A stretch of DNA of 31,891 nt from JAEUPI01 sp035499355 (GCA_035499355.1 DATJYZ010000151.1:1-31891), one strand, 5' to 3'. Counted from the stretch's first letter, positions 14,967 through 22,901 are shown. Notes: generated by a model from the letters alone, not told the origin. Numbers and translations are program-made.

Positions 14967-15035
14967 TAGGGAATCCTCGCGGTGACCCGTCGCTTGCCTG
15001 CGGCGGCCACGCCGTACGATCGGTGCATCGCACTC

Positions 15036-15042
15036 GAGGAGG
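15036..15042 (+). promoter_or_regulatory. Strong ribosome binding site of dppA
   Basis: GAGGAGG, 7 bases before ATG 15050. It excludes the in-frame ATG at 15023, which would place charged residues ahead of the signal peptide. Confidence 0.8.
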
Positions 15043-15049
15043 TTCCTTC

Positions 15050-16660
15050 ATGCCAACCGCCAACGCTCGCCGCACGCCAGCCTGGCTCGCCATTGCATTC
15101 GCCGCGGCCGCGCTGACGACCGTACCCGCGGCCGCCAAGACGCTCGTCTATTGCTCCGAAGGCTCGCCGGAGAACTTCACGCCCGCGCTCAACACCACCG
15201 GCACCAGCTTCGATGCGGCGCGGCCGGTATACGACAAGCTCACCGAGTTCACGCGCGGCAGCACCAGCGTGGAGCCCGGCCTGGCCGAGAGCTGGGACGT
15301 CAGCGACGGCGGCAAGACCATCACCTTCAAGCTGCGCAAGGGCGTCAAGTTCCACGGCGGCGTCAACGGCTTCACGCCGACGCGCGACTTCAACGCCGAC
15401 GACGTGCTGTTCTCGTTCGAGCGGCAATGGAAACCGGAGCATCCGTACGCCAAGGTGTCCGGCGGCAAGTACGACTACTTCGCCGACATGGACATGCCCA
15501 AGCTGCTGGAGGCGATCGAGAAGGTCGACGCCAACACCGTGCGCATGAAGCTCAAGGAGCCGAACGCGCCGTTCCTGGCCAACCTGGCGATGGACTTCGC
15601 GTCGATCCACTCGGCCGAATATGCCGACTTCCTGGCCAAGGCCAACAAGAAGGAGCAGTTCGATCAGGTTCCGGTTGGCACCGGGCCGTTCAGCTTCGTC
15701 GCCTATCAGAAGGACGCGGTGATCCGCTACCGCGCCAACAAGGCGTACTGGGGCGAGAAGGCGCTGGTCGACGACCTGGTGTTCGCGATCACGCCCGACC
15801 CCACCGCGCGCTACAGCAAGCTCAAGGCCGGCGAGTGCCACTTCGTGATCGCGCCGCGGCCGGCCGATCTGCCGGAGATGCAGAAGGACCCGAGCCTGAC
15901 GGTGATCAACCAGCCGGGGCTGAACATCGCGTACTGGGCCTTCAACACGCAAAAGCCGCCGTTCGACAAGAAAGAGGTGCGCCAGGCTTTCAGCATGGCG
16001 ATCGACAAGGCAGCCATCATCCGCGACGTCTACCTTGGCGCCGGACAGGCGGCGAAGAACCTGATCCCGCCGACGCTGTGGTCGTACAACGACGCGGTGA
16101 AGGACTACCCGTACGACGTCGCCAAGGCGAAAGACATGCTGAGCAAGGCCGGCGTCAAGGCGCCGCTGGAGATCGACCTCTGGTACATGCCGGTGCAGCG
16201 GCCGTACAACCCGAATGCCAAGCGCATCGCCGAGATGATGCAGGCCGACCTGGCGAAGGTCGGCGTCAACGCCAAGCTCGTCACCTACGAGTGGGGCGAG
16301 TACCGCAAGCGCATGCAGCAGGGCGAGCACATCACCGGCATGCTCGGCTGGACCGGCGACAACGGCGACCCCGACAACTTCTTCTTCCTGCGCGGCTGCG
16401 CGGCGGCCCGCCCGGGTGGGCAGAACCTGTCGAAGTGGTGCAACAAGGCCTTCGACGAGCGCCTCGACAAGGCGCGCACGCTCACCGACCAGAAGGAGCG
16501 CGCCAAGCTGTACAGCGAGATGCAGGCGATCGAGCACGATGACGCGCCCGACATGAAGATCGCGCACTCGGTGGTCTACGAGGTGATGCGCAAGGAGGTC
16601 ACCGGGTTCAAGCAGAGCCCGTTCGGCGCGCATCAGTTCAACGGGGTGGATGTGAAATGA
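15050..16660 (+). CDS. dppA: Dipeptide ABC transporter, periplasmic binding protein
   Basis: The 536-residue solute-binding protein of family SBP_bac_5 has a Sec signal peptide cut after about residue 28 (TVPAAAKTLVYCSEGSPENF). It tracks E. coli DppA (535 residues) along its whole length: VKFHGG, FNADDVLFSFERQ, VPVGTGPFSFVAYQKDAVIRY, GLNIAYWAFNTQKPP, DLWYMPVQRPYNPNAKRIAEMMQ, MLGWTGDNGDPDNFFFLRGC. It delivers dipeptides (in some species also heme or 5-aminolevulinate) to the DppBC channel. There is no lipobox, so it is a free periplasmic protein. It is the first gene of dppABCDF. A hairpin-rich repeat directly after its stop could stabilise the dppA end of the message and give the usual excess of binding protein. 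Confidence 0.95.
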   Translation: MPTANARRTPAWLAIAFAAAALTTVPAAAKTLVYCSEGSPENFTPALNTTGTSFDAARPVYDKLTEFTRGSTSVEPGLAESWDVSDGGKTITFKLRKGVKFHGGVNGFTPTRDFNADDVLFSFERQWKPEHPYAKVSGGKYDYFADMDMPKLLEAIEKVDANTVRMKLKEPNAPFLANLAMDFASIHSAEYADFLAKANKKEQFDQVPVGTGPFSFVAYQKDAVIRYRANKAYWGEKALVDDLVFAITPDPTARYSKLKAGECHFVIAPRPADLPEMQKDPSLTVINQPGLNIAYWAFNTQKPPFDKKEVRQAFSMAIDKAAIIRDVYLGAGQAAKNLIPPTLWSYNDAVKDYPYDVAKAKDMLSKAGVKAPLEIDLWYMPVQRPYNPNAKRIAEMMQADLAKVGVNAKLVTYEWGEYRKRMQQGEHITGMLGWTGDNGDPDNFFFLRGCAAARPGGQNLSKWCNKAFDERLDKARTLTDQKERAKLYSEMQAIEHDDAPDMKIAHSVVYEVMRKEVTGFKQSPFGAHQFNGVDVK

Positions 16661-16662
16661 CT

Positions 16663-16741
16663 CCCCCCCGAAGCGGCCTGGCGGCCGCCTTCCCCCAAGG
16701 GGGGCGCCGCCGGCAGCCTGGCAAAGCCAGTTCCGCGGCGG
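16663..16741 (+). repeat. REP-like multi-hairpin repeat, copy 1 (dppA-dppB gap)
   Basis: About 80 bases begin 3 bases after the dppA stop. There are three elements: GCGGCC/GGCCGC (16673-16678 with 16683-16688), a C5-AA-G6 block (16692-16704), and CTGGC-AAA-GCCAG (16718-16730), then TTCCGCGGCG. Copy 2 lies at 17824-17902 in the next gap. Similar C-run/GCGGCC elements are, as I recall, dispersed in related Burkholderiales genomes. Confidence 0.75.
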
Positions 16742-16805
16742 CCGCTTGACGACGTCGCGCCTGCGCCGCTGCGCGGCGAGGCTGCGACGGCCGAGTTGAT
16801 CCTCG

Positions 16806-17816
16806 ATGCTGCGCTACCTGCTGCGCCGGCTGGCGCTGACGATCCCGACGTTCGTCGCGCTGATGTTCGTCACCTTCGTCGCGATCCGGCTGGTGCCCGG
16901 CGATCCGGTCGAGGTGCGGGTCGGCGAGCGTGGCATTTCGCCGGAGCGGCTGGCGCAGTTTCGCCACGAGCTCGGGCTCGACCAGCCGGTGTGGAAGCAG
17001 TTCGTCGACTACATGGGGCAGCTGCTGCACGGCGAATTCGGCGTGTCGCTGGCCACCAACCAGAAGGTGCTGACGGAGTTCCTGGCGCTGTTCCCGGCCA
17101 CGATCGAGCTCTCGCTGGCGGCGATGCTGTTCGCGGTGGTGATCGGCCTGCCGGCCGGCACCATCGCGGCGGCGCGCCGCGGCAGCGCCTACGACCAGGC
17201 GCTGATGGGGCTGTCGGTCACCGGCTACTCGATGCCGATCTTCTGGTGGGGCCTGCTGCTGATCATGTTCGTCGGCGAGCGCTGGGGCTTGACGCCGGTG
17301 TCGGGCCGCATCGACCTCATCAAGTACTACTTCGAGCCGGTGACCGGCTTCATGACGATCGATGCCTGGCTGTCGGGCCAGCCTGGCGCGCTGAAGGACG
17401 CGTTGCACCACCTGGTGCTGCCGGCGATCGTGCTCGGCACGATCCCGCTGGCGGTGATCGCGCGCATGACGCGCTCGTCGATGCTCGAGGTGCTCGGCGA
17501 GGACTACGTGCGCACCGCGCGCGCCAAGGGCCTGGCACCGTGGCGGGTGATCGGACTGCACGGCCTGCGCAACGCGCTGATTCCGGTGGTGACGATCATC
17601 GGCTTGCAGGTCGGCGGCCTGATGGCCGGCGCCGTGCTGACCGAGACGATCTTCTCGTGGCCGGGCGTCGGCAAGTGGCTGATCGAGTCGATCGCGCGCC
17701 GCGACTATCCGGCGCTGCAGGGCGGGGTGATGCTGATCTCGACCATCGTGATCGTGGTCAACCTGATGGTCGATCTCACGTACGGCCTGATCAACCCGCG
17801 CATCCGCCATGGCTGA
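16806..17816 (+). CDS. dppB: Dipeptide ABC transporter, permease DppB
   Basis: The 336-residue inner-membrane permease starts MLRYLLRRLALTIPTFVALMF, the standard start of the DppB/OppB family, with the typical VPGDPVEVRVGE after membrane segment 1. Six membrane segments follow. The EAA loop that docks the ATPases is EDYVRTARAKGLAPWRVIGL, then NALIPVVT. The extra inserted region ERWGLTPVSGRIDLIKYYFE is shared with E. coli DppB. It pairs with DppC to form the channel. It lies 145 bases after dppA, with most of the gap taken up by a repeat; the ribosome site is poor. Confidence 0.95.
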   Translation: MLRYLLRRLALTIPTFVALMFVTFVAIRLVPGDPVEVRVGERGISPERLAQFRHELGLDQPVWKQFVDYMGQLLHGEFGVSLATNQKVLTEFLALFPATIELSLAAMLFAVVIGLPAGTIAAARRGSAYDQALMGLSVTGYSMPIFWWGLLLIMFVGERWGLTPVSGRIDLIKYYFEPVTGFMTIDAWLSGQPGALKDALHHLVLPAIVLGTIPLAVIARMTRSSMLEVLGEDYVRTARAKGLAPWRVIGLHGLRNALIPVVTIIGLQVGGLMAGAVLTETIFSWPGVGKWLIESIARRDYPALQGGVMLISTIVIVVNLMVDLTYGLINPRIRHG

Positions 17817-17823
17817 CATTGCC

Positions 17824-17902
17824 CACCCCCGAAGCGGCCTCGCGGCCGCTCCCCCCTCGAGGGGGCGACACGGGCGGACCGGCGGAGCCGGATCCGCGGT
17901 GT
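17824..17902 (+). repeat. REP-like multi-hairpin repeat, copy 2 (dppB-dppC gap)
   Basis: Same layout as copy 1: AGCGGCC/GGCCGCT stem (17833-17839 with 17844-17850), a perfect 14-base palindrome CCCCCTCGAGGGGG (17852-17865), and CCGGC-GGA-GCCGG (17879-17891), then ATCCGCGGTG. The third stem differs from copy 1 at both sides of one pair (T-A in copy 1, C-G here), so pairing is kept. Confidence 0.75.
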
Positions 17903-17913
17903 CCACGTGGGGA

Positions 17914-17933
17914 CGCGCCACTGGGGTGGCGCG
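17914..17933 (+). promoter_or_regulatory. Strong hairpin just ahead of the dppC ribosome site
   Basis: CGCGCCAC-TGGG-GTGGCGCG is a perfect 8-bp stem with a 4-base loop. It ends 3 bases before GGAG (17937-17940), which serves ATG 17950. It could limit dppC translation or shield upstream message from decay. Confidence 0.4.
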
Positions 17934-17949
17934 ATTGGAGTTGTGAGAT

Positions 17950-18873
17950 ATGCCATCTCAGATTGCCGTGGTTGAGGCTGAGGCCAGCACCTCCGTGCCA
18001 CCGTCGCCGCTGCGTGCGTTCTGGGCTGCCTACACGGAGAACCGCGGTGCGGTGATCGGCTTGGGCATCGTGGCGGTGATCGTGCTGTTGGCGATCTTCG
18101 CCGACGTCATCGCGCCGTACTCGCCGAACGAGCAGTTCCGCGACGCGGTGCGGGTGGCCCCAGCGTGGGCCGACGGCGGCTCGATGCGCTTCGTCCTCGG
18201 CACCGACAGCCTCGGGCGCGACATGCTGTCGCGGCTGATCCACGGCGCGCGCATCTCGCTGTTCATCGGGCTGTCGGTGATGAGCGTGTCGTTCGTGATC
18301 GGCGGGCTGCTGGGCCTGGCTTGCGTGTCCTTCGAGGGGGCGCTCGGCAACGCGATCGACGTCGCGATCACGCGTGTGATGGACCTGATCATGGCGGTGC
18401 CGAGCCTGGTGCTGGCGATCCTGGTGGTGGCGGTGCTGGGGCCGAGCCTCGCCAACACGATCGTCGCGGTGACGATCGTCTACCTCCCGCGCTACGTGCG
18501 GCTGCTGCGCGCCGCCGCGCTGGCCGAGCTCGGCAAGGACTACGTCACCGCCGCGCGCGTGGCCGGCGTCGGCCCGTGGCGGCTGATGTTCGTGACCGTG
18601 CTGCCCAACTGCCTGGCGCCGCTGATCGTGCAAGCGGCGCTCGGCGTGAGCGATGCGATCCTGGAGGCCGCGGCGCTGGGCTTTCTGGGCCTCGGCGCGC
18701 AACCGCCGACCGCCGAGTGGGGCACCATGCTGGCCGACGCGCGCGAGTTCATCCGCAGTAACCCGTGGCTGGTGACGCTGCCGGGGCTGGCGATCCTGGT
18801 CACCGTGGTGTCGATCAACCTCGCCGGCGATGGGTTGCGCGATGCGCTGGATCCGAAGATGAGGCGATCATGA
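17950..18873 (+). CDS. dppC: Dipeptide ABC transporter, permease DppC
   Basis: The 307-residue permease has the OppC/DppC N-terminal domain: RAFWAAYTENRGAVIGLGIVAVIVLLAIFADVIAPYSP. The hallmark is FVLGTDSLGRDMLSRLIHGARISL. The EAA loop is GKDYVTAARVAGVGPWRLMF, then VLPNCLAPLIV. The C-terminus FLGLGAQPPTAEWGTML and NLAGDGLRDALDPKMR is typical. Six membrane segments are predicted. GGAG lies 9 bases before the ATG. It works with DppB. The following gene dppD is unusually far away (352 bases) because of an inserted non-coding block. Confidence 0.95.
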   Translation: MPSQIAVVEAEASTSVPPSPLRAFWAAYTENRGAVIGLGIVAVIVLLAIFADVIAPYSPNEQFRDAVRVAPAWADGGSMRFVLGTDSLGRDMLSRLIHGARISLFIGLSVMSVSFVIGGLLGLACVSFEGALGNAIDVAITRVMDLIMAVPSLVLAILVVAVLGPSLANTIVAVTIVYLPRYVRLLRAAALAELGKDYVTAARVAGVGPWRLMFVTVLPNCLAPLIVQAALGVSDAILEAAALGFLGLGAQPPTAEWGTMLADAREFIRSNPWLVTLPGLAILVTVVSINLAGDGLRDALDPKMRRS

Positions 18874-19225
18874 TGGCTCACGGCGTGAGAGCCCACCGGT
18901 CTCGGCCGGCAGCCGAGCTACGTTCATTTGCGGCCCCAATTGAAAGTAGCCAAAGCAAAGGGGCTAATACGATTTGGCTCGCTGACATGGCAAGAACCCA
19001 CGAACAACATGGGTTCGGTTCGACGCACCGACTTTCGCGGACGCATCGTATCCGCGGCCAGCGGGTGTTTGAGTTGAGCCGATCTCGTGCGTGGGTTGCA
19101 GCCATGGAAACCGGTCAGATCGGTGTTCAGGCTCTTCTCTTTGGTTGCTTTCTCTTGAGCCAGCAAGAGAAGGTGACCGCCGGCGGGGTGCGACCCGCGG
19201 GCTCCCACGCAGTGAGCACCCCATC
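18874..19225. repeat. 352-base non-coding block with imperfect terminal inverted repeats, between dppC and dppD
   Basis: No credible gene is seen. The block is clearly less GC-rich than its flanks. GAAAGTAGCCAAAG (18942-18955) and CTTTGGTTGCTTTC (19139-19152) are inverted copies matching at 12 of 14 positions. Right of the second copy is a hairpin TTCTCTTG-agccag-CAAGAGAA (19150-19171). A smaller hairpin, CTCAC-GGC-GTGAG, lies at 18877-18889. The CTTTGGTT.CTTTCT motif followed by a hairpin and GTGACC is, as I recall, common between genes in Burkholderiales. No transposase is present, so a miniature or REP-type element is the best guess. Confidence 0.55.
19150..19171 (+). terminator. Hairpin within the dppC-dppD block
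   Basis: Perfect 8-bp stem TTCTCTTG/CAAGAGAA with a 6-base loop and no following T-run. It may attenuate read-through into dppD or simply be part of the repeat element. Confidence 0.3.
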
Positions 19226-20221
19226 ATGACCGCGCTGCTCGACGTGCGCGGTCTCAGCGTCTCGTTCGCCACGCGCGCGGGTCCGTTCAAGGCGGTCGAC
19301 CACATCGACATCGTGGTCGAGCGCGACGAGGTGCTGGCCATCGTCGGCGAATCGGGCTCGGGCAAGTCGGTGGCGATGCTGGCGATCATGGGCCTGCTGC
19401 CGTGGGTGGCCAGCGTGAGCAGCGAGCGCATGGCGTTCGACGGCCGCGACCTGACGACGCTCACGCCCAGGCGGCGGCGCGAGCTGATCGGCCGCGACAT
19501 CGCGATGGTGTTCCAGGAGCCGATGACCTCGCTCAATCCGTGCTTCACGGTCGGCTGGCAGATCGGCGAGGCGCTGTCGACGCACTTGAAGCTCGAGCGC
19601 CGTGCGCGCCGCGCGCGCGTGGTCGAACTGCTCGAGCAGGTGGGTATTCCCGATGCGCCGCGCCGCACGTCGGCGTTTCCGCACCAGCTGTCGGGCGGCA
19701 TGAACCAGCGCGTGATGATCGCGATGGCGCTGGCGTGCCGGCCGCGGCTGCTGATCGCCGACGAGCCGACCACCGCGCTCGACGTGACGATCCAGGCGCA
19801 GATCCTGGAGCTGCTGACGCAACTGCGGCGCGAGCACGGCATGTCGCTGGTGCTGATCACGCACGACCTCGGCGTGGTGGCCGAGACGGCCGACCGCGTG
19901 ATCGTGCAGTATGGCGGCCGCCAGGTGGAAACGCAGCGGGCCGAAGCGCTGTTCGCGCAGCCGCACCATCCGTACACCGCCGCGCTGCTCGCGGCGCTGC
20001 CCGAACGGGCGCCGCGCCGGCGGCTGGCGGCGATTCCCGGGGTGGTGCCGGGGCAGTGGGATCGCCGCGTCGGCTGCGTGTTCGCGCCACGCTGCGGGTT
20101 CGCGAGCGACCTTTGCCGCAGTGTCGAACCGGCGCATGCCGCTGCGACGCTCGGCCGCGCGCTGTGCCACACGCCGCTGGTCGACGGCGTGCCGAGCGCA
20201 CGGCCGAAGGTGGCTGCATGA
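19226..20221 (+). CDS. dppD: Dipeptide ABC transporter, ATPase DppD
   Basis: The 331-residue ATPase starts MTALLDVRGLSVSFATRAGP. Walker A is GESGSGKS, the Q-loop MVFQEPMTSLNP, the ABC signature LSGGMNQRV, Walker B LLIADEPTTALD and the switch ITHDLGVV. The C-terminal oligopeptide extension has HPYTAALLAALPE and a cysteine cluster (GCVFAPRCGFASDLC, later LCHTP) of the kind reported to hold an iron-sulfur cluster in DppD proteins. It powers DppBC together with DppF. I start at ATG 19226, where homology begins; the frame is open further upstream but that part belongs to the repeat block. The next gene overlaps its stop (ATGA). Confidence 0.95.
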   Translation: MTALLDVRGLSVSFATRAGPFKAVDHIDIVVERDEVLAIVGESGSGKSVAMLAIMGLLPWVASVSSERMAFDGRDLTTLTPRRRRELIGRDIAMVFQEPMTSLNPCFTVGWQIGEALSTHLKLERRARRARVVELLEQVGIPDAPRRTSAFPHQLSGGMNQRVMIAMALACRPRLLIADEPTTALDVTIQAQILELLTQLRREHGMSLVLITHDLGVVAETADRVIVQYGGRQVETQRAEALFAQPHHPYTAALLAALPERAPRRRLAAIPGVVPGQWDRRVGCVFAPRCGFASDLCRSVEPAHAAATLGRALCHTPLVDGVPSARPKVAA

Positions 20222-21222
20222 ACGCCAGCGGCGCGTCGGCCCTGCCGGTGATGCAGGCGGTGGCGCTGCACCGCCACTACCGCGCGCGGCGCGGCCTGCT
20301 GGGGCCGGCGCTGCCGGTGCTCGCGCTGAACGGCGTGTCGTTCACGCTCGAAGCCGGGCGCACACTGGCGGTGGTGGGCGAATCGGGCTGCGGCAAGTCG
20401 ACGCTGGCGCGCGTGCTGACGATGGTCGAGCCGCCGACGTCGGGGCGGCTGCTGCTCGACGGCGTCGACGTCGCGACGGCCGACGCGGCAACGCGGCGGC
20501 GGCTGCGGCCGCAGGTGCAGATCGTGTTCCAGAACCCGTACGGCTCGCTCAACCCACGCCACACGGTGGGCGCGGCGCTGCAGGAGCCGCTGGCGGCACA
20601 GGGCGTCGGCGACGCCGCATCGCGCGCGCACGCCGCGCGCGAGATGCTGCGCAAGGTGGGCCTGCGCGACGAGCACTTCGGCCGTTACCCGCACATGTTC
20701 TCCGGCGGGCAACGGCAGCGCATCGCGATCGCGCGCGCACTGGTGCTCAAGCCTCGCGTGCTGGTGCTCGACGAGCCGGTGTCGGCGCTCGACGTGTCGA
20801 TCCGCGCGCAGGTGCTCAACCTGCTCGACGAGCTGCAGGCCGAGCTGGGCGTGGCCTACGTGTTCATCTCGCACGACCTGAGCGTCGTGCGCCACGTCGC
20901 TGACGACGTGATGGTGATGTACCTCGGCCGTGTCGTCGAGCACGGGCCACGCGGCGCGATCTTCGACTCGCCGCAGCATCCGTACACGCGCGCGCTGCTG
21001 TCGGCGACGCCGACCGTCGACGCGGCGTCTCGGCGCGAGCGCATCATCCTGCAGGGCGAACTGCCGTCGCCGTTGAATCCACCGGCCGGTTGTGCGTTCC
21101 ACACCCGCTGCCCGATCGCGATGCCGCTGTGCCGCGATCAGGTGCCGATGCTGGCGCTGCACGCGCAGCGGCAGGCAGCCTGTCACGCGCTGGGCGACAT
21201 CGCCGCGGTTGCCGCGGGCTGA
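20218..21222 (+). CDS. dppF: Dipeptide ABC transporter, ATPase DppF
   Basis: The 334-residue second ATPase of the transporter. Walker A is GESGCGKSTLARVLTMVEPP, the Q-loop IVFQNPYGSLNPR, the signature FSGGQRQRIAIARAL, Walker B VLVLDEPVSALD and the switch ISHDLSVVRHVADDV. The C-terminal extension has HPYTRALLSATP, then GELPSPLNPPAGCAFHTRCP with the usual cysteine pair and a later AACH. ATG 20218 overlaps the dppD stop by ATGA, so translation is coupled. It closes the operon. Confidence 0.95.
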   Translation: MNASGASALPVMQAVALHRHYRARRGLLGPALPVLALNGVSFTLEAGRTLAVVGESGCGKSTLARVLTMVEPPTSGRLLLDGVDVATADAATRRRLRPQVQIVFQNPYGSLNPRHTVGAALQEPLAAQGVGDAASRAHAAREMLRKVGLRDEHFGRYPHMFSGGQRQRIAIARALVLKPRVLVLDEPVSALDVSIRAQVLNLLDELQAELGVAYVFISHDLSVVRHVADDVMVMYLGRVVEHGPRGAIFDSPQHPYTRALLSATPTVDAASRRERIILQGELPSPLNPPAGCAFHTRCPIAMPLCRDQVPMLALHAQRQAACHALGDIAAVAAG

Positions 21223-21262
21223 GGGCCGGGTGGGCCCGTAAGATCGGCCGGCCTGCCGCGAG

Positions 21263-21276
21263 CGTGTCGCGACACG
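21263..21276. promoter_or_regulatory. 14-base perfect palindrome ahead of the sterol desaturase-like gene
   Basis: CGTGTCGCGACACG, fully symmetric, ends 16 bases before ATG 21293. It may be an operator for a dimeric regulator, or a hairpin in the leader. No regulator gene is adjacent. Confidence 0.35.
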
Positions 21277-21292
21277 GGCACGAAGAGGGCGC

Positions 21293-22423
21293 ATGGATCC
21301 GTTGTCCAAGCTCAACCGGTTGACGCGGTCGCACGGTGAACTGCGGCCGGGCACCGGCATGGTCTCGGGCGTGATCGCGCTGGTGCTGGCGGTGCTGTGC
21401 CTGCTCGGCGTGCTGGCGTTCCACTTCCCGCAGTACCTGACGACGCCGCAGTTGCGCCAGCAATACAGCGTGGAGTTCATGCGCGGGCTGCTGTACTGGT
21501 CGATGGTGCTCGCCGGCGGCATCGCGCTCTACAACATCGTGCGCGGCCGTGCACGCTGGCTGGCGCTGGCGGCGTTTGCGCTGATCGCGCTGGCCGCGCT
21601 GCTCGGCGGCCACAAGGTGCCGGTGAACGACTTTCCGGATCACACGCCGTACATCGGCCTGGACTGGTTCGTGCTCGACCTGCTCGGTTCGTCGCTGATC
21701 TTCATCTTCATCGAGAAGCTGTTCGCGCTGCGCCGCGAGCAGCCGGTGTTCCGCCCCGAATGGCAGACCGACCTGCAGTACTTCATCGTCAACCACATGG
21801 TGATCGGCTTCATGCTGCTGGCCACCAACCTCGCCGTGCACCAGCTGTTCGGCTGGGCCGCCAACGACGGCATCCGCGGCTGGGTGGCGAATCTCAACTT
21901 CTTCGTGGCGCTGTTCGGGGTCGTGCTGGTGGCCGACCTGGTGCAGTACTGGACGCACCGCGCTTACCACCAGGTGCCGTGGCTGTGGCGGCTGCATGCG
22001 GTGCACCACAGCGTCAAGAGCATGGACTGGCTGGCCGGCTCGCGACAACACCTGGTGGAGGTGCTGATCACGCGCACGCTGATGCTGGCGTCGATCTACC
22101 TGCTCGGCTTCGCGAAGGAGGTGATCGACGCCTACATCGTGATCGTCGGCTTCCAGGCGGTGTTCAACCACGCCAACGTCAGCGTGCGGCTGGGGCCGCT
22201 GCGGCACCTGATCGTGACGCCCAACTTCCACCATTGGCACCATGCGCAGGACGCGGAGGCGCTCGACCGCAACTACGCGGCGCATTTCGCGTTCCTCGAT
22301 CACCTGTTCGGCACCGCGGTGAAGTCCGATCGGCAGTGGCCCGCGCGCTACGGCGTGCTCGGCGACTACGTGCCCGATGGTTTCGTCCGGCAGCTGGTGT
22401 TCCCGTTCGTCTGGAAGCGCTAG
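21293..22423 (+). CDS. Sterol desaturase / fatty acid hydroxylase family membrane di-iron protein
   Basis: The 376-residue integral membrane protein has about six hydrophobic segments and the histidine boxes of the fatty acid hydroxylase superfamily: H222-RAY-H226, H235-AVHH239, FNHANV (H293) and H313-HWHH317. These bind a di-iron centre that hydroxylates or desaturates lipid substrates with O2. Bacterial members act on hopanoids, carotenoids, alkylglycerols or unknown lipids, so the substrate is open. A GAGG site precedes ATG 21293. It follows dppF by 70 bases with a weak hairpin (21223-21237) and a palindrome between them, so it is probably a separate unit. It converges with the LRAT-type gene. 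Confidence 0.9.
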   Translation: MDPLSKLNRLTRSHGELRPGTGMVSGVIALVLAVLCLLGVLAFHFPQYLTTPQLRQQYSVEFMRGLLYWSMVLAGGIALYNIVRGRARWLALAAFALIALAALLGGHKVPVNDFPDHTPYIGLDWFVLDLLGSSLIFIFIEKLFALRREQPVFRPEWQTDLQYFIVNHMVIGFMLLATNLAVHQLFGWAANDGIRGWVANLNFFVALFGVVLVADLVQYWTHRAYHQVPWLWRLHAVHHSVKSMDWLAGSRQHLVEVLITRTLMLASIYLLGFAKEVIDAYIVIVGFQAVFNHANVSVRLGPLRHLIVTPNFHHWHHAQDAEALDRNYAAHFAFLDHLFGTAVKSDRQWPARYGVLGDYVPDGFVRQLVFPFVWKR

Positions 22424-22442
22424 TCCGCCGCTGCCGGCGCGC

Positions 22443-22901
22443 TCAGAAGGCCGCCTGCAAGCGCAGTGCGCGGCCCCAGGCCGCTGCCGCTGCGCAGACG
22501 CCTTCGAGCAGCCGCTCGACCTGCGCGCTGCGCGGCTCGCCCGACAGGCACCAGTGGCAGAAGTGCTCGCAGTTGTTGCTGGCGATGCGATAGCGGTCTT
22601 CGCCCAACCGCGAGCGGGCGCGCGCCGCCACCTCGGCCGGGGCGAAGCGCCGCGTCCCTTCGTTCAGCGCGGTGACGCCGTGGCCGTCGGCGAATTGCGC
22701 CAGCGACACTTCCTCCACCGGCCGGCAGCTGAATACGGCGCGCGACCAGCCGGCGTAGTGCACCACCCGGCCACCGCCGACGTAGATGCCGTGGTGGGTG
22801 TAGCCGCGGCGCGGGGTGACGAGGTGCGCACCGAGCGCGAACGGCTCGCGCGCGGCCGCCGGCGGCGAGGCCGGCGCGGCGGGGCGGGGCGTGGCGTTCA
22901 T
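22443..22901 (-). CDS. LRAT-fold (lecithin retinol acyltransferase-like, NlpC/P60 superfamily) protein
   Basis: The 152-residue protein carries the LRAT pattern: GAHLVTPRRGYTHHGIYVGGGRVVHYAG (catalytic His 37, second His 48) and the nucleophile motif NNCEHFCHWC (C111). This permuted papain-like fold gives acyltransferases or phospholipases in animals. Bacterial members are poorly known and may transfer acyl groups or cleave amides. The N-terminus is Pro/Ala-rich, with no clear signal peptide. It is on the same strand as the M16 peptidase, 138 bases after it. Confidence 0.87.
   Translation of the reverse strand: MNATPRPAAPASPPAAAREPFALGAHLVTPRRGYTHHGIYVGGGRVVHYAGWSRAVFSCRPVEEVSLAQFADGHGVTALNEGTRRFAPAEVAARARSRLGEDRYRIASNNCEHFCHWCLSGEPRSAQVERLLEGVCAAAAAWGRALRLQAAF

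Noticed and set aside
14966..16633. Minus-strand 555-residue open frame opposite dppA
   Set aside because: The dppA product aligns with a known family along its whole length; the opposite frame shows only low-complexity sequence.
19008..19040. tRNA-like GGTTCGA segment in the dppC-dppD gap
   Set aside because: No acceptor or anticodon stem can be folded around it.
18964..21522. Minus-strand 852-residue open frame across the dppC-dppD gap, dppD and dppF
   Set aside because: It spans a repeat block and two well-defined ATPase genes and has no recognisable domain.
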